Below, one piece after another: positions 17,280-25,863 of a DNA stretch of 64,000 nucleotides. The position numbers and the translations under genes were made by a program. The DNA is from Bacteroides bouchesdurhonensis (lineage in GTDB: Bacteria; Bacteroidota; Bacteroidia; Bacteroidales; Bacteroidaceae), in contig NZ_LT707006.1 in assembly GCF_900155865.1 (NCBI RefSeq), positions 1,261,626 through 1,325,625 of the forward strand, in the 5' to 3' direction. The notes under the pieces are model-generated. The model saw only the letters and a program-made list of their open reading frames with translations. It did no database searches and was not told where the DNA came from. Position 1 is the stretch's first letter, and every line of letters starts with the position of its first letter.

Positions 17280-18587
17280 ATGACTACACGACGTGAATTC
17301 CTAAAAAAGATGGGAGTGATGACAGCTTCCGGTCTGGTTATTCCATCTATTTTAACTGATAACAGTTTGTTTGCCCGGACTGTTGCTGCTAACGATCAAG
17401 TAAATGTTGCATTAATCGGCTGTAGAAGTATGGGTTGGGCCGATCTGAATGATTTTCTGATTCATCCCGAGATCAATTGTATTGCCTTATGTGATATAGA
17501 CAGAGGCATTCTGGAAAATAGAGCCTCGGAATTAGTGAAGAGAACCAACAAAAAGCCCGAACTTTATGGTGATTATCGTAAACTGCTGGATAGAAAAGAT
17601 ATAGATGCGGTTATTATAGGCACACCTGACCATTGGCATTGTTTGCAATTAGTGGATGCTTGTTCTGCCGGGAAAGATGTTTATGTAGAAAAACCGCTAG
17701 CGAATTCAATTGCCGAATGTGATGTGATGGTTGCCGCTGCCAAAAAATACAACCGGGTGGTGCAAGTGGGTCAACAACAACGTAGTGGAAATCATTGGCA
17801 CGAAATGAAAAGTTATATTGACAGTGGAAAACTGGGCAAAATAGCTAAAGTAAATGTTTGGGCTAATTTTGGTTACGCAGCAATTCTCGATTCAGTTCCT
17901 GATTCTTCGGTTCCTGCGGGAATAGATTTTGAAACATGGCTCGGACCGGCACCTCAACGAACTTTTAATGAAAAGAGATTTCATGGCTCCTGGAGAATGT
18001 TCTGGGATTATGGTGGCGGATTGTTGACAGACTGGGGAGTACATCTGATAGATATGGCTTTATGGGGCATGAATGTGAAAGGTATGCCTAAACGAGTATT
18101 AAGTTCCGGTGGAAATTTTGCTTTCCCAAACAACTATGCAGAAACATTTGATACGATGTCCGTCATTTACGAATACGATGATTTCACTATTCAATGGAGC
18201 AATGTAACTGTGGAAATGGGACCTTATGGCAGAAATTATGGAGTTGAATTTGTCGGAACAAACGGTACGTTGGTTGCTAATCGCGAAAGTTGGGAAGTGT
18301 ATCCATTCCAAAATAGAATAGAGGCAGTTAAAAGTATGCCCAATTATCAAGACCACAAGGACCATGTCACCAACTTCTTAGATTGTATGAAGAAACGTGA
18401 AATGAATACAGCTTGTACCATTGAAAATGGTAGCCTTTGTGCAAAATATGCTCATTTAGGAAATATATCCGCAAGGGTTAAATCGGCTCTTGTGTATGAT
18501 GACGTAAAGAAGTCCTTTAATAATAATGAAGCTAATAAACTCATTAAGCCGGATTATCGTAAACCATGGAGGTTTCCTAAATTATAG
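17280..18587 (+). CDS. Tat-exported Gfo/Idh/MocA family oxidoreductase
   Basis: The 435-residue protein has a twin-arginine signal (TTRREFLKKMGVMTASGLVI), so it should be exported folded with its NAD(P) cofactor. The Rossmann domain spans about residues 40-165: VNVALIGCRSMG (nucleotide loop), AVIIGTPDHWH and the family marker EKPLAN. The C-terminal alpha/beta domain includes WLGPAPQRTFN and the GGGLLTDWGVHLIDMALWGM substrate-side segment. Exported members of this family act on carbohydrates, and some (GH109) hydrolyse glycosides with NAD. No specific activity can be assigned. The gene stands alone. Confidence 0.87.
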   Translation: MTTRREFLKKMGVMTASGLVIPSILTDNSLFARTVAANDQVNVALIGCRSMGWADLNDFLIHPEINCIALCDIDRGILENRASELVKRTNKKPELYGDYRKLLDRKDIDAVIIGTPDHWHCLQLVDACSAGKDVYVEKPLANSIAECDVMVAAAKKYNRVVQVGQQQRSGNHWHEMKSYIDSGKLGKIAKVNVWANFGYAAILDSVPDSSVPAGIDFETWLGPAPQRTFNEKRFHGSWRMFWDYGGGLLTDWGVHLIDMALWGMNVKGMPKRVLSSGGNFAFPNNYAETFDTMSVIYEYDDFTIQWSNVTVEMGPYGRNYGVEFVGTNGTLVANRESWEVYPFQNRIEAVKSMPNYQDHKDHVTNFLDCMKKREMNTACTIENGSLCAKYAHLGNISARVKSALVYDDVKKSFNNNEANKLIKPDYRKPWRFPKL

Positions 18588-18728
18588 GAGATTGTGACTG
18601 ATGTATATCATAAATAAGATTGAATAGCACTTGTGTAGCTTGCTGATAATAAGGGCCGTCTTGATGATATGGAAGGGAAATGATGATAGTATGTTACATA
18701 ACATTGTTTAGTAACACTGACATAAAAC

Positions 18729-18758
18729 TTGCTTTTCCCCTAATTAATCCCTAATTTG
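18729..18758 (+). promoter_or_regulatory. promoter of fusA2
   Basis: TTG at 18729-18731, a 20-base spacer and TAATTTG at 18752-18758, about 62 bases before the ATG. The 233-base leader region would also hold any activator site; none could be assigned by eye. Confidence 0.45.
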
Positions 18759-18820
18759 CGGCTCACTAAATTAATGGTATGTGAGAAACATACTGAGTAA
18801 TTATTTAAATCTTATATATT

Positions 18821-20977
18821 ATGAAGGTATATCAGACTAATGAAATTAAGAACATAGCCTTATTGGGAAGTTCTGGCTCTGGGAAAACCACTCTCGTGGA
18901 AGCAATGCTTTTCGAGAGTGGTGTTATAAAACGTCGCGGATCTATTGCCGCAAAAAACACTGTTAGTGATTATTTCCCTGTTGAACAAGAGTATGGTTAC
19001 TCTGTTTTCTCTACCGTTCTTCATGTAGAATGGAACAATAAAAAGCTTAATATTATAGACTGTCCGGGTTCGGACGACTTTGTAGGCAGTACTGTAACTG
19101 CACTGAATGTGACCGACACGGCAATTCTTCTTATCAACGGCCAATACGGGGTCGAAGTCGGTACACAAAATCATTTCCGATATACTGAAAAACTGAATAA
19201 ACCCGTCATTTTCCTCGTTAATCAACTTGATAATGAGAAATGCGATTATGATAATGTTCTGGAACAACTCAAGGAGGCTTATGGGTCGAAAGTCGTTCCT
19301 ATTCAATATCCAATTTCTACAGGACCTAATTTTAATGCACTGGTTGATGTCCTGTTGATGAAGAAATATTCATGGAAACCTGAAGGTGGTGCTCCAATCA
19401 TCGAAGATATTCCCGCTGAAGAAATGGATAAAGCGATGGAAATGCACAAAGCATTGGTTGAAGCAGCTGCTGAAAATGATGAAGGTTTAATGGAGAAATT
19501 CTTCGAACAAGATTCTTTGTCAGAGGATGAAATGCGTGAGGGGATTCGTAAAGGGTTAATTGCAAGAGGAATGTTCCCTGTATTCTGTGTGTGCGGAGGC
19601 AAAGATATGGGTGTCCGCCGTTTAATGGAATTTTTAGGTAATGTGGTACCTTTTGTTTCTGAAATGCCGAAGGTGCAAAATACAGATGGCAAGGAAGTAG
19701 CTCCGGATTCTAATGGACCTGAATCTCTTTATTTCTTTAAAACGAGTGTAGAACCGCATATTGGTGAAGTTTCTTACTTTAAGGTAATGAGCGGAAAAGT
19801 GCGCGAAGGTGATGACTTATTGAATGCTGACCGCGGTTCAAAAGAACGTATCGCACAAATTTATGTGGTTGCAGGTGGTAACCGTGTTAAAGTGGAAGAA
19901 CTACAAGCAGGTGATATTGGTGCTGCTGTGAAACTGAAAGATGTGAAGACTGGTAATACATTGGACGGTAAAGATTGCGATTATAAGTTTAACTTTATTA
20001 AGTATCCGAATTCGAAATATTCACGTGCCATCAAACCGGTAAACGAGGCTGATGTGGAAAAGATGATGACTATCTTGAATCGTATGCGTGAGGAAGATCC
20101 GACTTGGATAATAGAGCAATCGAAAGAATTGAAACAAACGTTGGTTCATGGCCAGGGAGAGTTCCATCTCCGTACGTTGAAATGGCGTTTGGAAAATAAT
20201 GAGAAACTTCTGGTTAAATATGAAGAACCAAAGATCCCTTATCGCGAAACTATTACGAAAGCTTCACGAGCCGATTACCGTCACAAAAAACAATCCGGTG
20301 GTGCCGGTCAGTTCGGTGAAGTGCATCTGATTGTCGAACCATATAAAGAAGGTATGCCCATACCGGAGATTTATAAATTCAATGGGCAGGAATTTAAGAT
20401 TAATGTAAAAGGAAAAGAAGAAATCCCATTGGAATGGGGTGGCAAACTGGTATTTATCAATAGTATCGTAGGTGGATCGATTGATGCACGTTTTATGCCT
20501 GCCATCTTAAAAGGTATTATGTCTCGTATGGAACAGGGACCATTGACTGGATCGTATGCACGCGATGTACGGGTTATTGTGTATGATGGTAAGATGCATC
20601 CGGTAGATTCTAATGAAATCTCATTTATGTTGGCGGGACGTAATGCATTTAGTGAAGCTTTCAAAAATGCTGGTCCGAAGATTTTGGAACCTATTTATGA
20701 TGTAGAAGTATTTGTTCCGTCAGATAAGATGGGTGATGTAATGGGAGACCTTCAGGGACGTCGTGCTATGATTATGGGTATGAGTAGTGAGAAAGGTTTT
20801 GAAAAACTAATCGCTAAAGTTCCATTGAAAGAAATGTCCTCCTATTCTACGGCTCTTAGTTCACTCACTGGTGGACGTGCTTCATTTATAATGAAATTCT
20901 CAAGTTATGAACTTGTTCCGACAGATGTCCAGGACAAGTTAATTAAAGATTTTGAAGCTAAGCAAACTGAGGAATAA
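18821..20977 (+). CDS. fusA2: EF-G paralogue (EF-G2) with altered GTPase motifs
   Basis: The 718-residue protein has the five-domain layout of elongation factor G. The G domain motifs are changed: G1 is GSSGSGKTT, the switch I end is EQEYGYS instead of EQERGIT, G3 is DCPGSDDF where the catalytic His of PGH is Ser84, and G4 is NQLD instead of NKMD. Domains II-V look normal (GQFGEVHLIVEP, NSIVGGSIDARFMPAILKGI, and a full C-terminal domain). Established work in Bacteroides describes an EF-G2 paralogue that lacks GTPase activity and supports translation under carbon starvation, and this gene fits it. It is monocistronic, with a terminator after the stop. Confidence 0.92.
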   Translation: MKVYQTNEIKNIALLGSSGSGKTTLVEAMLFESGVIKRRGSIAAKNTVSDYFPVEQEYGYSVFSTVLHVEWNNKKLNIIDCPGSDDFVGSTVTALNVTDTAILLINGQYGVEVGTQNHFRYTEKLNKPVIFLVNQLDNEKCDYDNVLEQLKEAYGSKVVPIQYPISTGPNFNALVDVLLMKKYSWKPEGGAPIIEDIPAEEMDKAMEMHKALVEAAAENDEGLMEKFFEQDSLSEDEMREGIRKGLIARGMFPVFCVCGGKDMGVRRLMEFLGNVVPFVSEMPKVQNTDGKEVAPDSNGPESLYFFKTSVEPHIGEVSYFKVMSGKVREGDDLLNADRGSKERIAQIYVVAGGNRVKVEELQAGDIGAAVKLKDVKTGNTLDGKDCDYKFNFIKYPNSKYSRAIKPVNEADVEKMMTILNRMREEDPTWIIEQSKELKQTLVHGQGEFHLRTLKWRLENNEKLLVKYEEPKIPYRETITKASRADYRHKKQSGGAGQFGEVHLIVEPYKEGMPIPEIYKFNGQEFKINVKGKEEIPLEWGGKLVFINSIVGGSIDARFMPAILKGIMSRMEQGPLTGSYARDVRVIVYDGKMHPVDSNEISFMLAGRNAFSEAFKNAGPKILEPIYDVEVFVPSDKMGDVMGDLQGRRAMIMGMSSEKGFEKLIAKVPLKEMSSYSTALSSLTGGRASFIMKFSSYELVPTDVQDKLIKDFEAKQTEE

Positions 20978-21000
20978 CTAGTAATTCTCGTGATAATGTT

Positions 21001-21040
21001 AAAATCGCTGTCTTTTTTAAGTAAAAGGCAGCGGTTTTTG
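21001..21040 (+). terminator. intrinsic terminator of fusA2
   Basis: AAATCGCTG pairs with CAGCGGTTT through an A/T-rich upper stem, and a run of T follows at 21034-21038. Confidence 0.75.
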
Positions 21041-21242
21041 TTTAACTATGATTAATAAAGATGGAAATTCCGGAGGGAATGATTTAATTTTTTATTAAAT
21101 TTGCAAACCAAAGTGCTGTTTTTTTTGTTGTAGTCATCAGAATACTACTTAAATAGCTTCTTTCGGTTAATTTACGAGAACTTCCGGTTAAATCAAGTTA
21201 ATGAGTTAGGAGTGTTAATTAGGGAGTGTTAATTTTGTTGCT

Positions 21243-22799
21243 ATGAAAAAGTCGACAATTTGGATATTAGGTATAGTGATGGGGCTTTCATTCCTAAGCT
21301 TACTGTATTTGCAAGTAAGCTATATAGAGGAAATGATAAAAACCCGGAAAGGACAATTTGATTCTGCTGTACGTAACAGTTTGAGTCAGGTTTCTAAAGA
21401 TGTGGAGTTTGCTGAGACGCAGCGGTGGCTGATTGAAGATATATCTGAAACGGAAAGAAAAGCCTTGACTGCCAATAGTTCTTCTATGCAGCAAGATAGT
21501 CCGCGTCAGCAAGTGCATGGTTTTACGATGAAATCTCAGGATGGGAAAGAGATTTCGGGTTTTAGGATAAATATAATCACTAACAAACCGTCAGAGTTAC
21601 CGAAAGCATTGATCTCTCCTTACCGGGGAACGAAAACAATTCCGGAAACTTCGAGGTCGTTAGCAGAAGCGATACAGAATCGATTTGTATATCAGCGAGG
21701 ATTGATCGATGAGGTGGCGTTGCAGATGATTTATCAGGCTAGTGACAGGGCAATAGGAGATAGAGTTAGATTTAGGGATTTGGATGATTATCTCAAATTG
21801 AGCTTTTTCAATAATGCTATAGAGTTGCCTTATCATTTTTCTGTCATTGACAGAGATGGAAGAGAAGTATATCGTTGTGCGGATTATGATCCAAAAGGTA
21901 GTGATGAATCTTATCAACAAGTGTTGTTCACAAATGATCCGCCTGCAAAGATGAGTATATTAAAAGTGCATTTCCCTGGTAGGAAGGATTACATCTTCGG
22001 CTCTATCAATTTTATGATTCCGTCGTTGATATTTACTTTAGTATTGCTGGTGACTTTCATCTTTACTATTTATATTGTATTCCGCCAAAAGAAACTGACG
22101 GAGATGAAAAATGATTTTATCAACAATATGACGCATGAGTTTAAGACTCCGATATCGACCATTTCATTGGCGGCACAGATGTTGAAAGACCCTGCGGTAG
22201 GTAAATCTCCACAGATGTTCCAACATATTTCTGGAGTTATTAATGATGAAACGAAACGCTTGCGTTTTCAAGTAGAGAAAGTGTTGCAGATGTCAATGTT
22301 TGATAGACAGAAAGCAACCTTGAAAATGAAAGAAATTGATGCGAATGAATTGATAACGGGAGTGATTAATACCTTTGCTCTGAAAGTAGAACGATATAAT
22401 GGCAAGATCACATCGAACCTTGAGGCTACCGATCCTGTTATATTTGCAGATGAAATGCATATTACAAATGTTATTTTCAATCTGATGGATAATGCGGTGA
22501 AATATAAGAAGCCGGAAGAGGATTTGGAGTTGAATGTAAAGACATGGAATGAACCGGGTAAACTGATGATTTCGATACAGGATAATGGTATTGGTATCAA
22601 GAAGGAGAACCTGAAGAAGATATTTGAGAAGTTCTATCGCGTGCATACGGGTAATCTGCACGATGTAAAAGGTTTCGGCTTGGGTTTGGCTTATGTGAAA
22701 AAGATAATTATGGATCATAAGGGGACCATACGGGCAGAAAGCGACGTGAATATTGGAACTAAATTTATTATTGCATTACCTTTATTAAAAAATAATTGA
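21243..22799 (+). CDS. rprX: sensor histidine kinase, RprX-like
   Basis: The 518-residue kinase has a membrane helix at about 7-25, an extracytoplasmic sensor of roughly 230 residues, a second helix at about 256-280, a HisKA domain with NNMTHEFKTPIS (phospho-acceptor His298) and a HATPase domain (NLMDNAVKYKKP, DNGIGIKKENL, GFGLGLAYVKK). Its length and its pairing with a 233-residue OmpR-type regulator one base downstream match the B. fragilis RprX/RprY pair, from which the name is taken. The signal it senses is not evident here. There is a modest TAAATTTG -7 box at 21096-21103. Confidence 0.85.
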   Translation: MKKSTIWILGIVMGLSFLSLLYLQVSYIEEMIKTRKGQFDSAVRNSLSQVSKDVEFAETQRWLIEDISETERKALTANSSSMQQDSPRQQVHGFTMKSQDGKEISGFRINIITNKPSELPKALISPYRGTKTIPETSRSLAEAIQNRFVYQRGLIDEVALQMIYQASDRAIGDRVRFRDLDDYLKLSFFNNAIELPYHFSVIDRDGREVYRCADYDPKGSDESYQQVLFTNDPPAKMSILKVHFPGRKDYIFGSINFMIPSLIFTLVLLVTFIFTIYIVFRQKKLTEMKNDFINNMTHEFKTPISTISLAAQMLKDPAVGKSPQMFQHISGVINDETKRLRFQVEKVLQMSMFDRQKATLKMKEIDANELITGVINTFALKVERYNGKITSNLEATDPVIFADEMHITNVIFNLMDNAVKYKKPEEDLELNVKTWNEPGKLMISIQDNGIGIKKENLKKIFEKFYRVHTGNLHDVKGFGLGLAYVKKIIMDHKGTIRAESDVNIGTKFIIALPLLKNN

Positions 22800-22800
22800 T

Positions 22801-23502
22801 ATGGACGAGAAACTGCGTATTTTATTATGCGAAGATGATGAAAATCTTGGCATGCTTTTAAGAGAATATTTACAGGCAAAAGGTTACTCTGCTGAGTTGT
22901 ATCCTGATGGTGAAGCTGGTTACAAGGCTTTCCTGAAGAATAAGTATGACTTATGCGTGTTTGACGTGATGATGCCTAAGAAGGATGGTTTCACTTTGGC
23001 GCAGGATGTTCGTGCCGCCAATGCTGAGATTCCTATTATCTTCCTGACTGCGAAAACGCTGAAAGAAGATATCTTGGAAGGTTTTAAGATTGGCGCGGAT
23101 GATTATATCACCAAACCATTCAGCATGGAAGAGCTGACATTCCGAATTGAAGCGATCCTGAGACGTGTTCGTGGAAAAAAGAATAAAGAAAGTAATATCT
23201 ATAAAATCGGTAAGTTTACTTTCGATACCCAAAAACAGATTTTGGCTACAGAAGGTAGACAGACAAAACTGACTACCAAGGAATCTGAACTTTTGGGATT
23301 GCTTTGTGCTCATGCTAACGAGATTCTGCAACGTGACTTTGCATTGAAGACTATCTGGATTGATGATAACTATTTCAATGCCCGCAGTATGGATGTGTAT
23401 ATTACGAAATTACGTAAACACTTGAAAGAAGATGATTCAATCGAGATTATCAATATTCATGGAAAAGGCTATAAGCTAATCACTCCGGAAGTTGAATCGT
23501 AA
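22801..23502 (+). CDS. rprY: OmpR-type response regulator, RprY-like
   Basis: The 233-residue protein has a receiver domain with the acidic pair (EDD, 11-13), phospho-acceptor Asp55 in VFDVMMPKKDG, the Thr/Lys switch residues in FLTAKTLKED and YITKPF. A winged-helix DNA-binding domain follows (TKLTTKESELLGLLCAHAN and SMDVYITKLRKHLKED, ending IINIHGKGYKL). It starts two bases after the kinase stop, so the two are cotranscribed. Length and sequence style match RprY of Bacteroides and Porphyromonas. Targets are not shown by the window. Confidence 0.87.
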   Translation: MDEKLRILLCEDDENLGMLLREYLQAKGYSAELYPDGEAGYKAFLKNKYDLCVFDVMMPKKDGFTLAQDVRAANAEIPIIFLTAKTLKEDILEGFKIGADDYITKPFSMEELTFRIEAILRRVRGKKNKESNIYKIGKFTFDTQKQILATEGRQTKLTTKESELLGLLCAHANEILQRDFALKTIWIDDNYFNARSMDVYITKLRKHLKEDDSIEIINIHGKGYKLITPEVES

Positions 23503-23523
23503 TGAATTTCTTGATAATTGGCA

Positions 23524-23562
23524 ATAAAAAATCCCGGGAACAGTCGTACCTGGGATTTTTTA
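23524..23562. terminator. bidirectional terminator after rprXY
   Basis: AAAAAATCCC-GG pairs with CC-GGGATTTTTT around CAGTCGTA. It can serve both rprY and the convergent small membrane protein gene. Confidence 0.8.
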
Positions 23563-23577
23563 TTGATTTTCACGAAT

Positions 23578-23754
23578 TTAATCAGTGATCCTCTTATTGA
23601 TAACAATATAAGAGATAAGTCCTAACACAACGAATACAGCCGATGTGCCCAAAACGGCGTTGTTGTTTACATTTCCTGTAATTGAACAAGCCAGTAAGAT
23701 GACTACTCCGATCAAGATTAAAATCAATCCCAGATTCTTTAATAAGTCTTTCAT
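23578..23754 (-). CDS. small two-helix membrane protein
   Basis: A 58-residue frame starts at ATG 23754 (MKDLLKNLGLILILIGVVIL). It has two hydrophobic helices, about residues 8-24 and 35-52, separated by a polar TGNVNNN turn, and ends with KRITD. The charge pattern (KDLLKN at the front, NKR at the end) suits a real small inner-membrane protein. It is followed by the shared terminator at 23524-23562. No function is recognised. Continuous hydrophobic organisation and good spacing to the terminator support it as a gene. Confidence 0.65.
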   Translation of the reverse strand: MKDLLKNLGLILILIGVVILLACSITGNVNNNAVLGTSAVFVVLGLISYIVINKRITD

Positions 23755-23926
23755 GTGTGTGTATTTAACAGTTTATTATTTAGTTATTTATTATCTATTG
23801 GATACTAGATTGTATAATAGTTACAAATTAAAGCATAATTCTTCAACGGGCGAAATAAATTAGGTGAAAAATCCATTATTGAGACAGATTTAGTGGATTT
23901 TAGGAATTAGATAATTCGTTTTAAGC

Positions 23927-24373
23927 TTAATCTTTCGTATTATAGAAGACCTTTTTTAGTACTTCTTGTCCAATACTTAACTCTTCAAGAGTAATGCCTT
24001 GGAGTGCTTCTTTCAGAGTTTGTCCAACAATAATTCGTGCTTTTTCTTCCAGCTCTTTTCCATCTTTAGTCAAGTGAATGAGGTTAGTACGACGATCTCT
24101 TTTGTCCGAAATGCGTACTACCAAATGCTGTCGTTCCATGTTGTCTATCAAGCGGGTCATACTAGGTTTGTCTTTAAAAGTTGCATTACACAACTCTTGT
24201 TGGGTAACGCCATCTTTTTCCCATAGAAAGATTAGCACTGTCCATTGCTCAGGACTGATTTCCAGCCCATTCTGACGGAAATTACGATATAATTTCCGAT
24301 TGATGGCAGCGGAAACTTTGCCATTAAGTATGGCAAATATAAGTCGGATATCGAAGTTGAATTGCTCTATCAT
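23927..24373 (-). CDS. MarR family transcriptional regulator
   Basis: The 148-residue protein has a winged-helix MarR core: FRQNGLEISPEQWTVLIFLW, GVTQQELCNATFKDKPSMTR (recognition helix) and the wing HLVVRISDKRDRRTNLIHLT, flanked by dimerisation helices. The start at 24373 is used because the more upstream ATG at 24400 falls inside the -7 box at 24398-24405. It is divergent from rpsF, with 161 bases between starts. MarR proteins sense phenolics, oxidants or drugs; no target is clear here. Confidence 0.87.
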   Translation of the reverse strand: MIEQFNFDIRLIFAILNGKVSAAINRKLYRNFRQNGLEISPEQWTVLIFLWEKDGVTQQELCNATFKDKPSMTRLIDNMERQHLVVRISDKRDRRTNLIHLTKDGKELEEKARIIVGQTLKEALQGITLEELSIGQEVLKKVFYNTKD

Positions 24374-24397
24374 GAAATTATTGTTTAAACAACCTTG

Positions 24398-24405
24398 CAA
24401 AGGTA
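24398..24405 (-). promoter_or_regulatory. -7 box of marR
   Basis: TACCTTTG on the minus strand. It decides the start: transcription begins near 24391, so the ATG at 24400 cannot be used. Confidence 0.5.
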
Positions 24406-24455
24406 AACTACTTATTGGATAATTCCTATATTCAGGTATAAAAAAAGATTAAATG

Positions 24456-24486
24456 TTTGTAGTTCAAAATAAAATGTCTAACTTTG
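24456..24486 (+). promoter_or_regulatory. promoter of rpsF-rpsR-rplI operon
   Basis: TTTG at 24456-24459, a 19-base spacer and TAACTTTG at 24479-24486 give a full Bacteroides consensus promoter, 48 bases before rpsF. Confidence 0.8.
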
Positions 24487-24534
24487 CACCCGCAATTTTA
24501 AATCATAAATAATTTATTTATTAATTAAACGAGT

Positions 24535-24879
24535 ATGAATCAATACGAAACCGTTTTCATTTTAACTCCCGTTTTGTCTGATGTTCAGATGAAGGAAGCG
24601 GTAGAAAAATTCAAAGGCATTCTTCAAGAAGAAGGTGCTGAGATTATCAATGAAGAGAACTGGGGACTAAAGAAATTGGCTTATCCAATTGAAAAGAAGT
24701 CTACAGGTTTCTATCAACTGATTGAGTTCAATGCAGATCCTACTGTAATTGACAAGTTGGAACTAAATTTCCGTCGTGATGAACGTGTAATCCGTTTCTT
24801 GACTTTCAGAATGGATAAGTACGCTGCAGAATATGCTGCTAAGAGAAGAAGTGTTAAATCAAACAAAAAGGAGGATTAA
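24535..24879 (+). CDS. rpsF: 30S ribosomal protein S6
   Basis: The 114-residue protein begins [20 protein letters not shown] and has the S6 ferredoxin-like fold with the conserved [14 protein letters not shown] and [14 protein letters not shown] segments. S6 binds the central domain of 16S rRNA together with S18. It is first in the conserved rpsF-rpsR-rplI operon, two bases before rpsR. The C-terminus ends in a short basic tail ([13 protein letters not shown]). A consensus promoter lies upstream. Confidence 0.98.
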   Translation: MNQYETVFILTPVLSDVQMKEAVEKFKGILQEEGAEIINEENWGLKKLAYPIEKKSTGFYQLIEFNADPTVIDKLELNFRRDERVIRFLTFRMDKYAAEYAAKRRSVKSNKKED

Positions 24880-24881
24880 TC

Positions 24882-25154
24882 ATGGCACAACAAGTTCAAT
24901 CAGAAATCAGATATTTAACTCCGCCCTCAGTAGACGTTAAAAAGAAAAAATACTGCCGTTTCAAAAAGAGTGGTATTAAGTACATTGACTACAAAGATCC
25001 TGAATTCTTGAAGAAATTCTTGAATGAGCAGGGGAAAATCCTTCCGCGTCGTATCACTGGTACTTCTTTGAAGTTCCAACGTCGTATTGCGCAGGCTGTG
25101 AAGAGAGCTCGTCACTTGGCATTGTTGCCATATGTAACTGACATGATGAAATAA
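24882..25154 (+). CDS. rpsR: 30S ribosomal protein S18
   Basis: The 90-residue protein has the S18 core [20 protein letters not shown], then [20 protein letters not shown] and [17 protein letters not shown], matching bacterial S18 throughout. It dimerises with S6 on the 30S platform. It is located between rpsF and rplI in the usual order, with a GGAGG-like sequence before rpsF and rplI boundaries. Confidence 0.98.
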   Translation: MAQQVQSEIRYLTPPSVDVKKKKYCRFKKSGIKYIDYKDPEFLKKFLNEQGKILPRRITGTSLKFQRRIAQAVKRARHLALLPYVTDMMK

Positions 25155-25168
25155 GAAGGAGGAAAAGT

Positions 25169-25612
25169 ATGGAAATTATATTAAAAGAAGACGTAGTAAA
25201 CTTGGGTTATAAGAATGATATCGTAAACGTTAAATCTGGTTACGGTCGTAATTATTTAATCCCGACAGGAAAAGCTGTCATCGCTTCTCCTTCTGCAAAG
25301 AAAATGTTGGCTGAAGAACTGAAACAACGTGCTCACAAACTTGAGAAAATTAAGAAAGATGCTGAGGCTATGGCTGCTAAGTTGGAAGGTGTTTCTTTGA
25401 CTATTGCAACTAAGGTTAGCTCAACTGGTACGATCTTCGGTTCTGTTGGTAACATTCAGATTGCTGAAGCTTTGGCTAAATTGGGTCACGAAGTAGACAG
25501 AAAGATTATCGTTGTAAAAGACGCTGTGAAAGAAGTTGGCAATTATAAAGCTATCGTAAAATTGCATAAGGAAGTTTCTGTAGAAGTTCCTTTTGAGGTA
25601 GTAGCTGAATAA
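25169..25612 (+). CDS. rplI: 50S ribosomal protein L9
   Basis: The 147-residue protein starts MEIILKEDVVNLGYKNDIVN and includes VKSGYGRNYLIPTGKAVIA, the rRNA-binding N-terminal domain. A long connecting helix (AEELKQRAHKLEKIKKDAEA) joins it to a C-terminal domain with GSVGNIQIAEAL. L9 has its usual length. It is preceded by AGGAGG and followed by a strong terminator at 25634-25675. Confidence 0.98.
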   Translation: MEIILKEDVVNLGYKNDIVNVKSGYGRNYLIPTGKAVIASPSAKKMLAEELKQRAHKLEKIKKDAEAMAAKLEGVSLTIATKVSSTGTIFGSVGNIQIAEALAKLGHEVDRKIIVVKDAVKEVGNYKAIVKLHKEVSVEVPFEVVAE

Positions 25613-25633
25613 TTCTTTGTTATAAATATTGTT

Positions 25634-25675
25634 AGAGCGGCTTATCCAAACAAGATAAGCCGCTCTTCTTTTATT
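25634..25675 (+). terminator. intrinsic terminator of the ribosomal protein operon
   Basis: AGAGCGGCTTATC (25634-25646) and its exact complement at 25654-25666 form a 13-bp stem with a 7-base loop, followed by a T-rich tail. The remaining 188 bases to the next gene hold nothing recognisable. Confidence 0.9.
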
Positions 25676-25863
25676 CTACAACATAATTTTTGTATCAAAT
25701 TCCTGTTTTTTCGGTGTTAAATTCTCTAAACTTTGTTGTTATGTATCTTTAAACTTTAGATTGTGGTCAATTAAATGGAGTGATACTTGTTATGTTGCTT
25801 TTTGATGATTCTGAGTTAGTTGTGAATGGTTATTTACTATTAAATAAATGGGCTTTTCCTTAT

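Noticed and set aside
24374..24400. Upstream ATG for the MarR gene
   Set aside because: It falls within the -7 promoter box, so it would not be in the transcript.
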